A DNA stretch of 59,711 nt from Nocardia vinacea NBRC 16497 (lineage in GTDB: Bacteria; Actinomycetota; Actinomycetes; Mycobacteriales; Mycobacteriaceae): assembly GCF_000308835.1 (NCBI RefSeq), contig NZ_BAGN01000412.1, forward strand, positions 1-59,711. Reading direction: 5' to 3'. A model generated the notes under the pieces. That model searched no databases. It was not told the DNA's origin and was given only the letters and a program-made list of their open reading frames with translations. Made by a program: the position numbers and the translations under genes. Below are positions 8,839-17,901 of the stretch, in pieces. Within the stretch, counting starts at the first letter, position 1, and every line of letters starts with the position of its first letter.

Positions 8839-10095
8839 TCACCACCGACTCGCCGCCGCGCGCAGGTCGTCCCGCTGGTCGGGGTGTGCGATGGCGAGCA
8901 TCCGTTCACGCCGCTCGGACAGCGGCACACCGCGCAGGTCGGCGATGCCGAATTCGGTGACCACGATGCCCGCGTCGCTGCGTGCGATGCTGACCGGCCC
9001 GGAGAGCCGGTCCACGATCCGGCTGCGGGTGCCCGCAGTGGCGGGCAGGGCGATGATCGGCATGCCCCCATGGGACCGCGCCGCGGCGCGCAGGAATTCG
9101 CCGCCGCCTCCGACGCCGCCGACATAGCGTCCGCCCGCCACCTCAGCGTTGACCTGCCCGGTCAGATCGACCTCGATGGCGGAGTTGATGGCTATGAAAC
9201 GGTGTTGCGCCGCAAGGCGTTCGGGATCGTGGGTGTAGGTGATCGGCCGCAGCGATACCGTCGGGTTGCAGTGCACGTGCTCGAACAACCGCCGTGTACC
9301 GATCAGCACCGCCGCCACGGAGATCCCGCGATCGGTGGTCTTGCGGGCATTGGTCACCACGCCCTTGTCGATGAGCTCGACCGCTGCGTCAGTGAGGATG
9401 CCGGAGTGGATACCGAGGTCGTTGTGCGCGCCGAGCGCGCCGAGTACGGCCTCGGGTACCGAGCCGATCCCGAACTGCAATGTGGCGCCGTCGGGCACGA
9501 TGCTTGCGATATGCGCGCCGATGGTCGCCATCTCGGGTGTCGGCGAAACGGCCGGACTCTCCGCCACCGGCCGTGAGGTACGGATCGCGATATTGATTTC
9601 ACGGTCGGTCAGATGTCGTGCGCCGGGTGTTGCGGGCACTTGATCGTTCACCTCGGCGACGACGATCCGCGCGCTGTCGATGGCGGCGGTGAGGTAGTCG
9701 TCGGCCAAGCCGAGGCTGTAACGCCCCAGGACGTCCGGTGGTGCGCATTGCACCAGTACCACGTCTGCGCGTGAGACGAATTCCGGCAGGGTCGAGTAGT
9801 GGCCGGGGTACACCTCGAGTGCCCCGGCCGCGGCCAGCGCCCGATTACTACCCGTACCGCAGTAGCTGACGAACCGAATATGGTCGGCATGCTCGGGTTT
9901 CACCGTCTCTACGGCGGGGATGCCGATGAAGCAGGTGATACCGCCGAGGTCCGCCCGCTGTTCGAGCAGACGCTCGGTCAACGTCACCGGCTCCGCGCAC
10001 GACTGACCCCAGACCACGAAATCGCCCGGACGGATGACGGCGCGGAAATCGAGGTCCGGCGCGGAAACCGCGCGCAGCGGCGTGGCATCAGGCAT
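8839..10095 (-). CDS. Acetyl-CoA hydrolase/CoA-transferase family protein, altered catalytic site
   Basis: The product has 418 residues and the two-domain class I CoA-transferase fold of the 4-hydroxybutyrate CoA-transferase group. GIGSVPEAVLGAL (209-221) is the expected oxyanion segment. The segment that normally reads HTEM or HSEM, with the catalytic Glu, is HSGI here, so Gly232 replaces the nucleophile. Transferase chemistry through a glutamyl-CoA intermediate is thus doubtful; hydrolase or another role is possible. An AGGAGG-like site precedes ATG at 10095. Confidence 0.82.
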   Translation of the reverse strand: MPDATPLRAVSAPDLDFRAVIRPGDFVVWGQSCAEPVTLTERLLEQRADLGGITCFIGIPAVETVKPEHADHIRFVSYCGTGSNRALAAAGALEVYPGHYSTLPEFVSRADVVLVQCAPPDVLGRYSLGLADDYLTAAIDSARIVVAEVNDQVPATPGARHLTDREINIAIRTSRPVAESPAVSPTPEMATIGAHIASIVPDGATLQFGIGSVPEAVLGALGAHNDLGIHSGILTDAAVELIDKGVVTNARKTTDRGISVAAVLIGTRRLFEHVHCNPTVSLRPITYTHDPERLAAQHRFIAINSAIEVDLTGQVNAEVAGGRYVGGVGGGGEFLRAAARSHGGMPIIALPATAGTRSRIVDRLSGPVSIARSDAGIVVTEFGIADLRGVPLSERRERMLAIAHPDQRDDLRAAASRW

Positions 10096-10096
10096 A

Positions 10097-10339
10097 TCAG
10101 TCCTCCCGCCAGCGGTCGGCGGACGGGTCGAGCAGACGTTCCATGTGCCCCTCGGCGAGCCACACGATCGTTTCCAATTCGAGGGCGTCCAGGAAACGGA
10201 CGCGGCCGGACTTCAAGTCCTCCAGCCGTAACCGTGGACCGTTCGCGGTCTCGTCGATGCCGACCCGCACCGAGGCGAATTCACTGTGCACGATGCCGAA
10301 TTCACGGCCGGTGCCACCATCCGATCCTGGCCTGTCCAT
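10097..10339 (-). CDS. Small conserved-looking protein in dioxygenase operon
   Basis: The product has 80 residues, rich in charged residues and without Cys or membrane segments. It lies between the dioxygenase beta subunit (12-bp gap) and the CoA-transferase-like gene (1-bp gap), with a GGGGTTGG-type site before ATG at 10339. Small proteins of this size beside actinobacterial ring-hydroxylating dioxygenases are sometimes labelled dihydrodiol dehydrogenase, but this one has no Rossmann fold, so that name would be wrong in function. It may be an accessory of the oxygenase; this is inference from position. Confidence 0.6.
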   Translation of the reverse strand: MDRPGSDGGTGREFGIVHSEFASVRVGIDETANGPRLRLEDLKSGRVRFLDALELETIVWLAEGHMERLLDPSADRWRED

Positions 10340-10351
10340 CTGCCAACCCCC

Positions 10352-10837
10352 TCAGATCAGAAAGCCCATGCTGGGCACGGCTTCCGCGCTGTTGACGAGC
10401 ACCACGGTCTTGCGGACCAGCCGCAGTTCACCGTCCGCCCGCCGCAGCACGTAGGTGTAGCGGCCCGCCCAGGTGTGAATTCCGCGCGGTTTCGACTCGT
10501 AGAGAACGAAATTCGCGCCCACAGTGATTTCATCGCCCTCGACGCTGAGCAGTTCGACATTCGAGATCGTGCGGCGCAGATTCGATGGCGGCGACTGCGC
10601 GTACCGCTTGCCGGTGCGCAGCTGCTGCAGGCGGGTGGAAATGCGGCGGCGGTTGTCGTACATGATCGACACGTGCCGCTCAGGGTCGTACCTGCCGCCG
10701 TCGACGGGCACCCAGTACACGGCGTCGTCGATCCACAGCGCCTCCCACGAGTCGTAGTCGTGTTCGTCGGCGAAGCGAGCCTCGCGGTAGATGAACTGCT
10801 CGAGCTCGCGCAGATCGATATCGGTAAGGGCAGTCAT
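10352..10837 (-). CDS. Ring-hydroxylating dioxygenase small (beta) subunit
   Basis: The product has 161 residues with an NTF2-like alpha+beta fold typical of NahAd/BphA2-type beta subunits. Recognisable segments are FIYREARFADEHDYDSW near the N-terminus, YWVPVDGG, and the C-terminal LVRKTVVLVNSAE. It supports the alpha subunit structurally in an alpha3beta3 oxygenase. ATG at 10837 overlaps the alpha-subunit stop, so the longer upstream frame is not used. Confidence 0.9.
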   Translation of the reverse strand: MTALTDIDLRELEQFIYREARFADEHDYDSWEALWIDDAVYWVPVDGGRYDPERHVSIMYDNRRRISTRLQQLRTGKRYAQSPPSNLRRTISNVELLSVEGDEITVGANFVLYESKPRGIHTWAGRYTYVLRRADGELRLVRKTVVLVNSAEAVPSMGFLI

Positions 10838-12177
10838 CACGCCTCCATCAGAGTCTTGTAGTGCTGCCAGAAGGCACGCATGGCGGTCTCGTCGGTCGCG
10901 CCGCCAATGCGGAAACCGTTGTCGTCCAACGATTCCCGAGCCACACCGCGGCGCAGATCGAGCCATTCGGGCAGCAGCTGCGCGACCCCGACCTGATTGC
11001 GCTCGTACATCTCGGTGTCGTCGGCCAGCAGCATGCCCGCCGGGCCGACCGAACCGATGGACTGCGACAGCATCCGCTTGTTCAGCTCATCCGCACCGTC
11101 CAACTGCACCGAGGTGGAGAACTGGATGCATTCGTGCACCGACAGCGGCTGGATGTTGAAAACCTGGATCTCGGCGATGAACAGGTTGGGGAAGATCATG
11201 ACGTGCGGCGCGCCCTCGATCATGATCTCTTCGGCGGCTTCGCCGTGGACCTCGTGCATCTTCGCCACATACTCCGGCACCCGGTCCGCGGTGGTGCCGA
11301 ACCAGCGCATGGGCTCGGCGAACTTGCGGAACTCAGGCCGCAGGTCGTTCTCGCTGTGCCCGTTGCCCAGCGCGCGGGTGACCGCAGTGGAGGCGTCGCT
11401 ATAGAGCGGGCCGATGGTGGAGCCGGTCACCGAGAAGATGGAGCCGTGCACGAACTGCGGGTGATAGCCGTCGGTTTCGTTCTCCGCCAACAACTTCCAG
11501 TTGGCGCGCGTGCGATGCCTGAGCCAGCCGTTGTCGAGGCGTACCTTGCCGGTGGGTGAGAGCCGGGCCAGTCGATCGATTTCACCGGCGGCGGCGCCCA
11601 GATGCTCCAGCAGTGGCGGGACGTCGGGGTTGAAGCTTCCGAACACGAAGCCGTGGTAGCTCTCCACGCGGGGCACCACACCGAGTCCGAGGTTCAGTTT
11701 GCCCTTGCCGCCGTAGCCCTTGTTGTAGGGGTAGCCGAGCATGTCGCCGGTGTTGCTGTAGGTCCAGCCGTGGTAGGGGCAGCGGAATGAGCTGGAGTTA
11801 CCGCGCGGCTCGTCGCACACGAGGTTGCCGCGGTGCGCGCACCGGTTGGTGACCAGGTGCACCTGGCCCGCGCGGTCGCGGGTCATGATGATGTCCTGCG
11901 GACCGATGTTCTTGCGCACGTAGTCGTTCGGCTGCGGCACCTCGGACTCGTGGCCGACGAACACCCAGCCGCCGTACCAGATGCGTTCCAACTCGTCGGC
12001 GAAAACGGCCGGATCGGTGTAGAGCGAGCCGTGCACCCGCTCTGGCTGAATGAGCCGCGAATAGTCCACTCGCGGTGCTTGTTTCGCGACCGGACCGGTT
12101 TCGCAGGCTGTGTCCAGGTCGCAGATCGAATGATCGCCCGGTTCGCGCGCGGCGTCCGGAGGTGTCGTGACCGTCAT
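10837..12177 (-). CDS. Rieske ring-hydroxylating dioxygenase large (alpha) subunit
   Basis: The product has 446 residues. The Rieske [2Fe-2S] ligands are Cys113 and His115 (CAHRGN) with Cys133 and His136 (CPYHGW). The mononuclear iron site is in NWKLLAENETDGYH, with bridging Asp236, His239 and His244. It would dihydroxylate an aromatic ring or oxidise a methyl or alicyclic position. ATG at 12177 overlaps the upstream ligase stop by 4 bp. No ferredoxin or intact reductase is encoded nearby. Placement among CoA ligases and crotonases suggests an aromatic or alicyclic carboxylic acid substrate. Confidence 0.93.
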   Translation of the reverse strand: MTVTTPPDAAREPGDHSICDLDTACETGPVAKQAPRVDYSRLIQPERVHGSLYTDPAVFADELERIWYGGWVFVGHESEVPQPNDYVRKNIGPQDIIMTRDRAGQVHLVTNRCAHRGNLVCDEPRGNSSSFRCPYHGWTYSNTGDMLGYPYNKGYGGKGKLNLGLGVVPRVESYHGFVFGSFNPDVPPLLEHLGAAAGEIDRLARLSPTGKVRLDNGWLRHRTRANWKLLAENETDGYHPQFVHGSIFSVTGSTIGPLYSDASTAVTRALGNGHSENDLRPEFRKFAEPMRWFGTTADRVPEYVAKMHEVHGEAAEEIMIEGAPHVMIFPNLFIAEIQVFNIQPLSVHECIQFSTSVQLDGADELNKRMLSQSIGSVGPAGMLLADDTEMYERNQVGVAQLLPEWLDLRRGVARESLDDNGFRIGGATDETAMRAFWQHYKTLMEA

Positions 12178-13880
12178 TTCTGTTGCTCCAATCGTGCTTT
12201 CACGTAGCTCACGAGACGGAACTTCTGCACCTTCCCCGTCGGGGTGGTGGGCAGTTCCGCTGCCGTGAGGAATACGACGTGTTTGGGAACCTTGAACCGG
12301 GCCAGATTCGCCTTGCAGATCTCGATCAGCTGCTCGGCGGATATCTCGGCGTCGGGCGCGCGCACAATGCATGCGCAGCCCGCGTCACCCCATCGTTCAT
12401 CGGGTACGCCGATCAGGTAGGCCTGGCTGATTTCGGGGCGGGCGGTGAGCAGTTCCTCGATCTCCTTGGGCATCACCAGTTCTCCGCCGCTCTTATAGAG
12501 CTCCTTGCTGCGCCCGGTGATCTCCAGATAACCGTCCGGACGCACCCGCCCCAGATCACCGGAGAACACCCAGCCGTCGCGGAGTCCCTTGGCGGTCTCC
12601 TCCGGCTTGCCCCAGAACCCGAGCATGCTGGTCGGGCCGTGCGAAACCAGTTCGCCCTCTTTACCTTCGGGTAATGACACACCGGTGACCGGGTCGACGG
12701 TGCGATAACGCACCAGCGCCCCGTCGCCGATTCCGGCCGCTCCGGCGGATTTCGGCCGGCCAGCAGTGGTCGCGGTGAGTTCCAGCGAGTCCTCGGGCCG
12801 GGTCAGGGTCATCGCGCCGCCGCATTCGGTCATGCCATAGCCGGTGACGATCTCGGCCGCACCCAATTCGTCCCGGACCCGCTCCCACAGCCAGACCGGA
12901 GCGGGCGCGGCACCGGACAGCACCGCCGACAACGATGACAGGTCATAGCGGTGGCGGTCCGTATGTTCCAGCAGCGCCACTGTCATCGTGGGGACGCACA
13001 GAATGTCGTCGGCGCGATGCCGCTCGATTCCGGCGAGGTACTTCGTGGCCTCGAAGGCGGGCAACAGGATCACCGCGCCGCCCACCATCATGGCCGCGAT
13101 CAAGCCCTCGACGTAGCCGAACATGTGGTAGCACGGCAACGAGAACAGGATCCGGCGACCGTCGTCGAAGGCACGGGTGAGCGCGGAGGCGTATCCGGTG
13201 CGCAGGACCGCGTCATGGGCGATGAGGACCCCCTTGGGCGATCCGGTGGTGCCGGAGGTGTAGAGGATGTCGCCTACCGCCGTCGGGTCCACTCGAAGCT
13301 CGGCAGTCGCCCCACGGTGCCGGTCGCCGACGAGGGCCAGCTCATCTACGGTGAGCACGCCGGCGCGCTCGCGTCCGTCGGTGGGCAGCTGAATAACCGT
13401 GTGCAGCTTGGGAAGTCGTGACTTGTCGCGGTCGGGCGATTCCCATGCCGGTGCGACCTCGTCGAGCATCCCGAGGTAGTCCAGTCCCGCGAAACCGGTC
13501 ATGGTGATGAGAACCCGGCATTCGGACTGGCCGAGCACATAGGCGAGTTCGTCTGCGCGGTACAGGAAATTCAACGGCACCGCGACCGCGCCCGCGAGAG
13601 CGATGGCGAACTTCACCGGCACGAACTCCGGATAGTTCGCCATCAGCACCCCGACGTGATCGCCCGGGCGCACGCCCAGCGTGGCCAGTCCATCGGCGAG
13701 CCTGGTCGCGAGGTCCGCGGTCTCTCGGTAGGTCAGCGTGCGTTCGTCGGTGATGACCAAGGGGCGTTCGCCGAACTCGTCGGCGCAACGGTGCAGCCAG
13801 TCACCCAGCGACCGCGGTTGCCAGTTCGGGAACCGCGCCGCCAGCCTTTTCCTTCGATCGTCGAAGTCATTGTTACTCAA
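12174..13880 (-). CDS. AMP-dependent acyl/aryl-CoA ligase
   Basis: The product has 568 residues of the ANL superfamily. The P-loop-like motif is ILYTSGTTGSPKG, the adenine-binding motif GYGMTECG, and the hinge FSGDLGRVRPDGY followed by GRSKE. The C-terminal catalytic Lys region is TPTGKVQKFRL. It activates a carboxylic acid to its CoA ester through an acyl-adenylate. The start is TTG at 13880; no strong ribosome-binding site is visible, so the start is the least certain part. Confidence 0.9.
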   Translation of the reverse strand: MSNNDFDDRRKRLAARFPNWQPRSLGDWLHRCADEFGERPLVITDERTLTYRETADLATRLADGLATLGVRPGDHVGVLMANYPEFVPVKFAIALAGAVAVPLNFLYRADELAYVLGQSECRVLITMTGFAGLDYLGMLDEVAPAWESPDRDKSRLPKLHTVIQLPTDGRERAGVLTVDELALVGDRHRGATAELRVDPTAVGDILYTSGTTGSPKGVLIAHDAVLRTGYASALTRAFDDGRRILFSLPCYHMFGYVEGLIAAMMVGGAVILLPAFEATKYLAGIERHRADDILCVPTMTVALLEHTDRHRYDLSSLSAVLSGAAPAPVWLWERVRDELGAAEIVTGYGMTECGGAMTLTRPEDSLELTATTAGRPKSAGAAGIGDGALVRYRTVDPVTGVSLPEGKEGELVSHGPTSMLGFWGKPEETAKGLRDGWVFSGDLGRVRPDGYLEITGRSKELYKSGGELVMPKEIEELLTARPEISQAYLIGVPDERWGDAGCACIVRAPDAEISAEQLIEICKANLARFKVPKHVVFLTAAELPTTPTGKVQKFRLVSYVKARLEQQK

Positions 13881-13886
13881 GATATT

Positions 13887-15518
13887 TCACCAGATCTCGT
13901 CGACGGCACCGTCGAGAATTGCCTCGCGGAGTCGATATTTCTGGACCTTGCCCGACAGGGTGACGGGAAGGGTGTCGGTGACAAACCAGCGTCGCGGCGT
14001 CTTGAACGGCGCGAGGGTGTCGCCGAGTTGTTCTTTGACCGATGCGACCAGATCCTCGGGCCGTTCACCACGGACCACGAGCACGGCGGCCACGGTTTCT
14101 CCCCACTTCTCGTGCGGGATGCCGACGACTGCTGCCTGCTGGATCGAATCATGTTCGACCAGGCGAGATTCCACCTCCGCCGGGGCGATGTTCTCGCCGC
14201 CGCTGATGATCATGTCTTTGAGCCGTCCGGTGACGGTGACGAATCCGCGTTCGTCCATCATTCCGAGGTCGCCGGTGTGCAGCCAGCTTTCGTCGTCCAC
14301 TGCCGCCGCGGTCGCGGCCGGGTCGCGGTAGTACTCGATCATCTGCTGATAGCCGCGTGCGCAGATCTCACCGATCACACCGAGCGGAGCCACCCCGGCG
14401 CCGCCCGAACCGGCGATCTTCACTTCGACTTGCGGGATGGGGCAGCCCACCGTGCTGAGTTGGTCGGCGAGCGAGTCGCTCTTGCGGGTCAGGGTGATCA
14501 CCGGGGCCAGTTCGGTTTGACCGAAAAGATTGTGTACCGCCGCACCGAAAACCCGCGCCGCGCCCTCGATCATCACCTGTGGGACATTCGCCGCACCACC
14601 GACAATGCTGCCGATTTTCGGTGCGGCAAACTCGTTTCCGCGGGTGGTCTCCAGCAAGGCGCCAAGGATCGTGGGCACGAAGAACAGCACATCGGCGTTC
14701 TCGGCGGCAACCAACTCGAGAACCTTACCGGGGACGAAGGTCTCCACCAGCACAGTCGTGCCCGCCATCCAGACAGGTCCGAGGGTACCGATCACACAGG
14801 CTGCGGTGTGGAACATCGGCAACGGATTCACGAACACCGATCCATCCGAGATCTCGGCGGCCTCCATCGTCATCCTCGCGACATTGACCAGCGAACGATG
14901 CCGAAGCAGAACGCCTTTCGGATTCCCGGCCGTACCCGAGGTGTACTGAAGCATCGCCGGATCGCCGGGATCGATGTCCGGCGAGACAAAGTCCGACGTG
15001 TCCGACTGCCAGCGTGCGATGTCTGCCAGGCTGATCCGCTGCCGGACGCCCGGCACCCGATCGACTGCCGCCGCGGCGACCGTCGCCATGTCGTAGCCGC
15101 GGTATTCATCGGCGTGGATGAGCACAGTTGCTCCGGAATGCTCGAGTGTGTAGACCAGCTCGCCTTCGCGAAATGCAGGGTTGAGCGCCACGAGCACCCG
15201 GCCCGCCAATGCGGCGCCGAATTCGATGATGGGCCACTCGATGACGTTCGGTGCCCACAACGCCACGAACTCGCCCGGCTCGGTGAGTTCGGTCAAAGCG
15301 GCCGCAACTCGCCGCGCCTGGTCGTAGAGCTCACCGTATGTGAGGCGGCGAAGCCCCGAGCCGCCGTGCGGTGTTCCGACCAAAGCGACTGTTGCGGATT
15401 GGTTCTGGGCCCGATCGGCAAGGAGGGAACCGACCGTGTGGTCCGAGAGCGGCACGCTGTCGTCGGCCGCCCAATAGGACTCACTGAGTTTGCGTTCAGC
15501 CACGGCTGTCATAGGCAT
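13887..15518 (-). CDS. AMP-dependent acyl/aryl-CoA ligase (second copy)
   Basis: The product has 543 residues of the ANL superfamily. Motifs are LQYTSGTAGNPKGV, NLFGQTELAP, LHTGDLGMMDERGF, and LSGKVQKYRLRE with the catalytic Lys. It is clearly divergent from the neighbouring 568-residue ligase, so the two probably activate different acids, for instance the starting compound and a ring-cleavage or side-chain product. A second in-frame ATG lies at 15511. Confidence 0.9.
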   Translation of the reverse strand: MPMTAVAERKLSESYWAADDSVPLSDHTVGSLLADRAQNQSATVALVGTPHGGSGLRRLTYGELYDQARRVAAALTELTEPGEFVALWAPNVIEWPIIEFGAALAGRVLVALNPAFREGELVYTLEHSGATVLIHADEYRGYDMATVAAAAVDRVPGVRQRISLADIARWQSDTSDFVSPDIDPGDPAMLQYTSGTAGNPKGVLLRHRSLVNVARMTMEAAEISDGSVFVNPLPMFHTAACVIGTLGPVWMAGTTVLVETFVPGKVLELVAAENADVLFFVPTILGALLETTRGNEFAAPKIGSIVGGAANVPQVMIEGAARVFGAAVHNLFGQTELAPVITLTRKSDSLADQLSTVGCPIPQVEVKIAGSGGAGVAPLGVIGEICARGYQQMIEYYRDPAATAAAVDDESWLHTGDLGMMDERGFVTVTGRLKDMIISGGENIAPAEVESRLVEHDSIQQAAVVGIPHEKWGETVAAVLVVRGERPEDLVASVKEQLGDTLAPFKTPRRWFVTDTLPVTLSGKVQKYRLREAILDGAVDEIW

Positions 15519-15527
15519 GCGCTTCCG

Positions 15528-16310
15528 CTATTTCCCGCGAAATACGGGAGTTCTCTTCTCATGGAACGCCGAGACACCCTCGGCGAAATCTTCGGAGTCG
15601 AACAGCTTCACCTGGTTGTCGACTTCGTTGTCCAGCACCGTCATCGGATCGCGCGGCCAGCGCACGAACATCTCCTTCAGCGCCGCGACCGCCAGCGGGG
15701 GCGCGATAGCCATCCGCTCGGCATCGGCGAGCGCCGACTCCAAGGCGGTGCCCGGAGCCACGACCGCGTCGGCGAGACGGATTTCGACTGCCTCGGTACC
15801 GGTGAGCCGCATGGGCAGCAACATGAGTTCGCGGGCCTTGGCCATACCGACTCGCGCTGGTAGCGAAGCGAAAATGCCCATATCCCCGGCCAAGCCGACA
15901 CCGGTGAACGCGGTGCTGAAAACGGCGTCCGCCGCAGCGACGACCCGATCGCATGCCAATGCCAAAGACACACCCGCACCGAAGGCGGCGCCCTCCACCG
16001 CTGCGATGACCGGTTTGCCGCCCTGCCAGATCGCGCGCACCACCCGTTGCGCGGCCTCGGCGCGCGGCCGAGCCTCCGCCTCGTCCATGCGCCGCATGGT
16101 CGAAATATCGCCGCCCGCACAGAAACCCGCGCCAGCACCGGTCAACACGATCACCTGCACGCTCGAATCGGCCATGGCCTCCTCGAATCGTTCGGCCAGT
16201 GCGTAGCGCAGCGACAGATCGATGGCATTGCGCCGCTGCGGCCGGTTCAGGGTGATAATCCGGATCGGCCCGCGGTCCTCGGTCAGTACGGGTGAATCAT
16301 GGCCGGACAA
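15528..16310 (-). CDS. Enoyl-CoA hydratase/isomerase family protein
   Basis: The product has 260 residues with a crotonase fold. Oxyanion segments are FCAGGDIS and EGAAFGAGVSLA. The segment AFTGVGLAGDMG carries Asp rather than the hydratase Glu, which is closer to PaaG-type isomerases. The start is TTG at 16310, 2 bp from the stop of the upstream crotonase. It is one of three consecutive crotonase genes in this operon. Confidence 0.87.
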   Translation of the reverse strand: MSGHDSPVLTEDRGPIRIITLNRPQRRNAIDLSLRYALAERFEEAMADSSVQVIVLTGAGAGFCAGGDISTMRRMDEAEARPRAEAAQRVVRAIWQGGKPVIAAVEGAAFGAGVSLALACDRVVAAADAVFSTAFTGVGLAGDMGIFASLPARVGMAKARELMLLPMRLTGTEAVEIRLADAVVAPGTALESALADAERMAIAPPLAVAALKEMFVRWPRDPMTVLDNEVDNQVKLFDSEDFAEGVSAFHEKRTPVFRGK

Positions 16311-16312
16311 TG

Positions 16313-17101
16313 CTATTCACCTCGGAACTTCGGTTCGCGGCGCTCGATGACAGCGGCCAGACCCTCGCGGGAATCGGCGGTGCCAGACAGCTCGGACACT
16401 GTGCGGGCTTCCTCGGGCAGCCGGTCCGCCACTGTCGCACCCACGCCGCCCCACACCAGGCGCTTGGTGGCGCCGATCGCTTTGGGCGCTGTCGTGGTGA
16501 ATTGGCGTGCGTAGGCAAGTGATTCGGTTTCCAAGTCGGCGGCCGCCACCACCTTGGTCAGCAGTCCGATCTCGAGTGCTTCAGCGGCGTCGAGGACCGG
16601 ATTGGCCAGCAGGATGTGCATGGCCTTGCGCAGGCCGACCAACTGGGTCAGGGTCACCGAGACGCCCGCATCCGGAGCCATGCCGACACGCACCGCCCCG
16701 GACATGAATTTCGCTGTGTCGGCAGCGATCACGAAATCCGCGGCACAAACGAGGCCGAAACCGCCACCACCCGCGGCGAACCCGTGCACCGCTGCGATGA
16801 CCGGCACGTTCAGCTGAGTGAGAGCGGCGGCAGCGATCTGCAACCATGCCGTGGCCTCACGCAGATAGTCCGGCAACTGTTCGCCCTTGGACGCGAATAC
16901 CCGCACGTTACCGCCGGCACAGAAGTGCTTACCCGCACCGGACAACAGCACTGCCCGGACCCGCGGGTCACCGTGGACCTGCATAATCGCGGCATGCAGT
17001 GCCTGAAGGAACGGCACGTCCAATCCATTCGAGGTCTCGGGGCTGTTCAGCAGCACACGGGCAATACCGTTGTCGACATCGACACGAACCAGGTCATTCA
17101 T
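16313..17101 (-). CDS. Enoyl-CoA hydratase/isomerase family protein
   Basis: The product has 262 residues with a crotonase fold. The oxyanion segments are FCAGGNVRVF and HGFAAGGGGFG. The second site reads VRVGMAPDAGVS, again with the PaaG-type Asp in place of Glu. ATG at 17101 overlaps the upstream gene stop (ATGA), which supports translational coupling and rejects the much longer open frame. Confidence 0.87.
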   Translation of the reverse strand: MNDLVRVDVDNGIARVLLNSPETSNGLDVPFLQALHAAIMQVHGDPRVRAVLLSGAGKHFCAGGNVRVFASKGEQLPDYLREATAWLQIAAAALTQLNVPVIAAVHGFAAGGGGFGLVCAADFVIAADTAKFMSGAVRVGMAPDAGVSVTLTQLVGLRKAMHILLANPVLDAAEALEIGLLTKVVAAADLETESLAYARQFTTTAPKAIGATKRLVWGGVGATVADRLPEEARTVSELSGTADSREGLAAVIERREPKFRGE

Positions 17102-17901
17102 GAATTGCTCCCTGTGGTGAATGCGCCGATGCCGTCGGCTGCTGACGGGCTGGTGAGATGGTCGAGGACCGTCTCGAATTCGAGACTCAGTCCTTCCTCG
17201 AGCGACATGCCCAGACTCTCGTGGACGAGTCGTTTGCTCCTGGCCAGTGCCGTGGGATCTTTCATGGACAACTGCTCCGCAAAAGCCCGCACTCCGGAGT
17301 CGAACTCGGACGCGGAGTACTTCCGGTATGCGAGTCCCCATACCACCGCGTCGTCGGCCGTAAGACGGTCTCCGGTGAGAATGTGCGCCAGCGCGCGTTG
17401 CCGTCCGACCAGCCGTGGGAGTCGTTGCGTACTACCGCCGCCCGGGACCTGCCCGTACCGCGAGTGGATGTCCGCGAGCACCGCGCTCTCGTGAACCAGC
17501 ACGATATCGGCGGCCTGAGCGAGTTCGAACCCACCGGCCGTGGCATAACCTTCGACCGCGCAGATCACCGGCACCGACAGCTCGGCGATCGCGTCGCAGG
17601 CAGACCGGAAGTTGGCGAACAGCGGAGCCATGGCGTCGCGCCCCTCTGCCCGCAGCCGTTGCAGTTCATGGAAATCGCCTCCGGCGCAGAAGTTTCCGCC
17701 ACTGCCGCGAATCACGATCACCTTCGCTCGCGCGGCCGTCTCGATCAGCGCGAGGTGCAACCGCGCACCCAATTCGATGGTGATGGCGTTCATCCGTTCG
17801 GGCCGGTTGAGGGTGATGGTGCCGACGCCGTCGGTCACCTCCGTCAGCACCACCTCCGCCGACGTCACGCCGAGACCGGCCTGTGGCTCCGGTTGACTCA
17901 C
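17098..17901 (-). CDS. Enoyl-CoA hydratase/isomerase family protein
   Basis: The product has 267 residues with a crotonase fold. Oxyanion segments are FCAGGDFHEL and EGYATAGGFELA. The second site reads HSRYGQVPGGGSTQ, which keeps the crotonase GGGSTQRLPR signature but lacks both canonical hydratase Glu residues. The start is GTG at 17901, overlapping the SDR stop (GTGA). Confidence 0.87.
   Translation of the reverse strand: MSQPEPQAGLGVTSAEVVLTEVTDGVGTITLNRPERMNAITIELGARLHLALIETAARAKVIVIRGSGGNFCAGGDFHELQRLRAEGRDAMAPLFANFRSACDAIAELSVPVICAVEGYATAGGFELAQAADIVLVHESAVLADIHSRYGQVPGGGSTQRLPRLVGRQRALAHILTGDRLTADDAVVWGLAYRKYSASEFDSGVRAFAEQLSMKDPTALARSKRLVHESLGMSLEEGLSLEFETVLDHLTSPSAADGIGAFTTGSNS

Noticed and set aside
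13656..15863. 735-codon open frame on the plus strand opposite two ligase genes
   Set aside because: It is antisense to two genes with complete ANL motifs, and its translation is low-complexity Arg/Gly/His text typical of GC-rich shadow frames.
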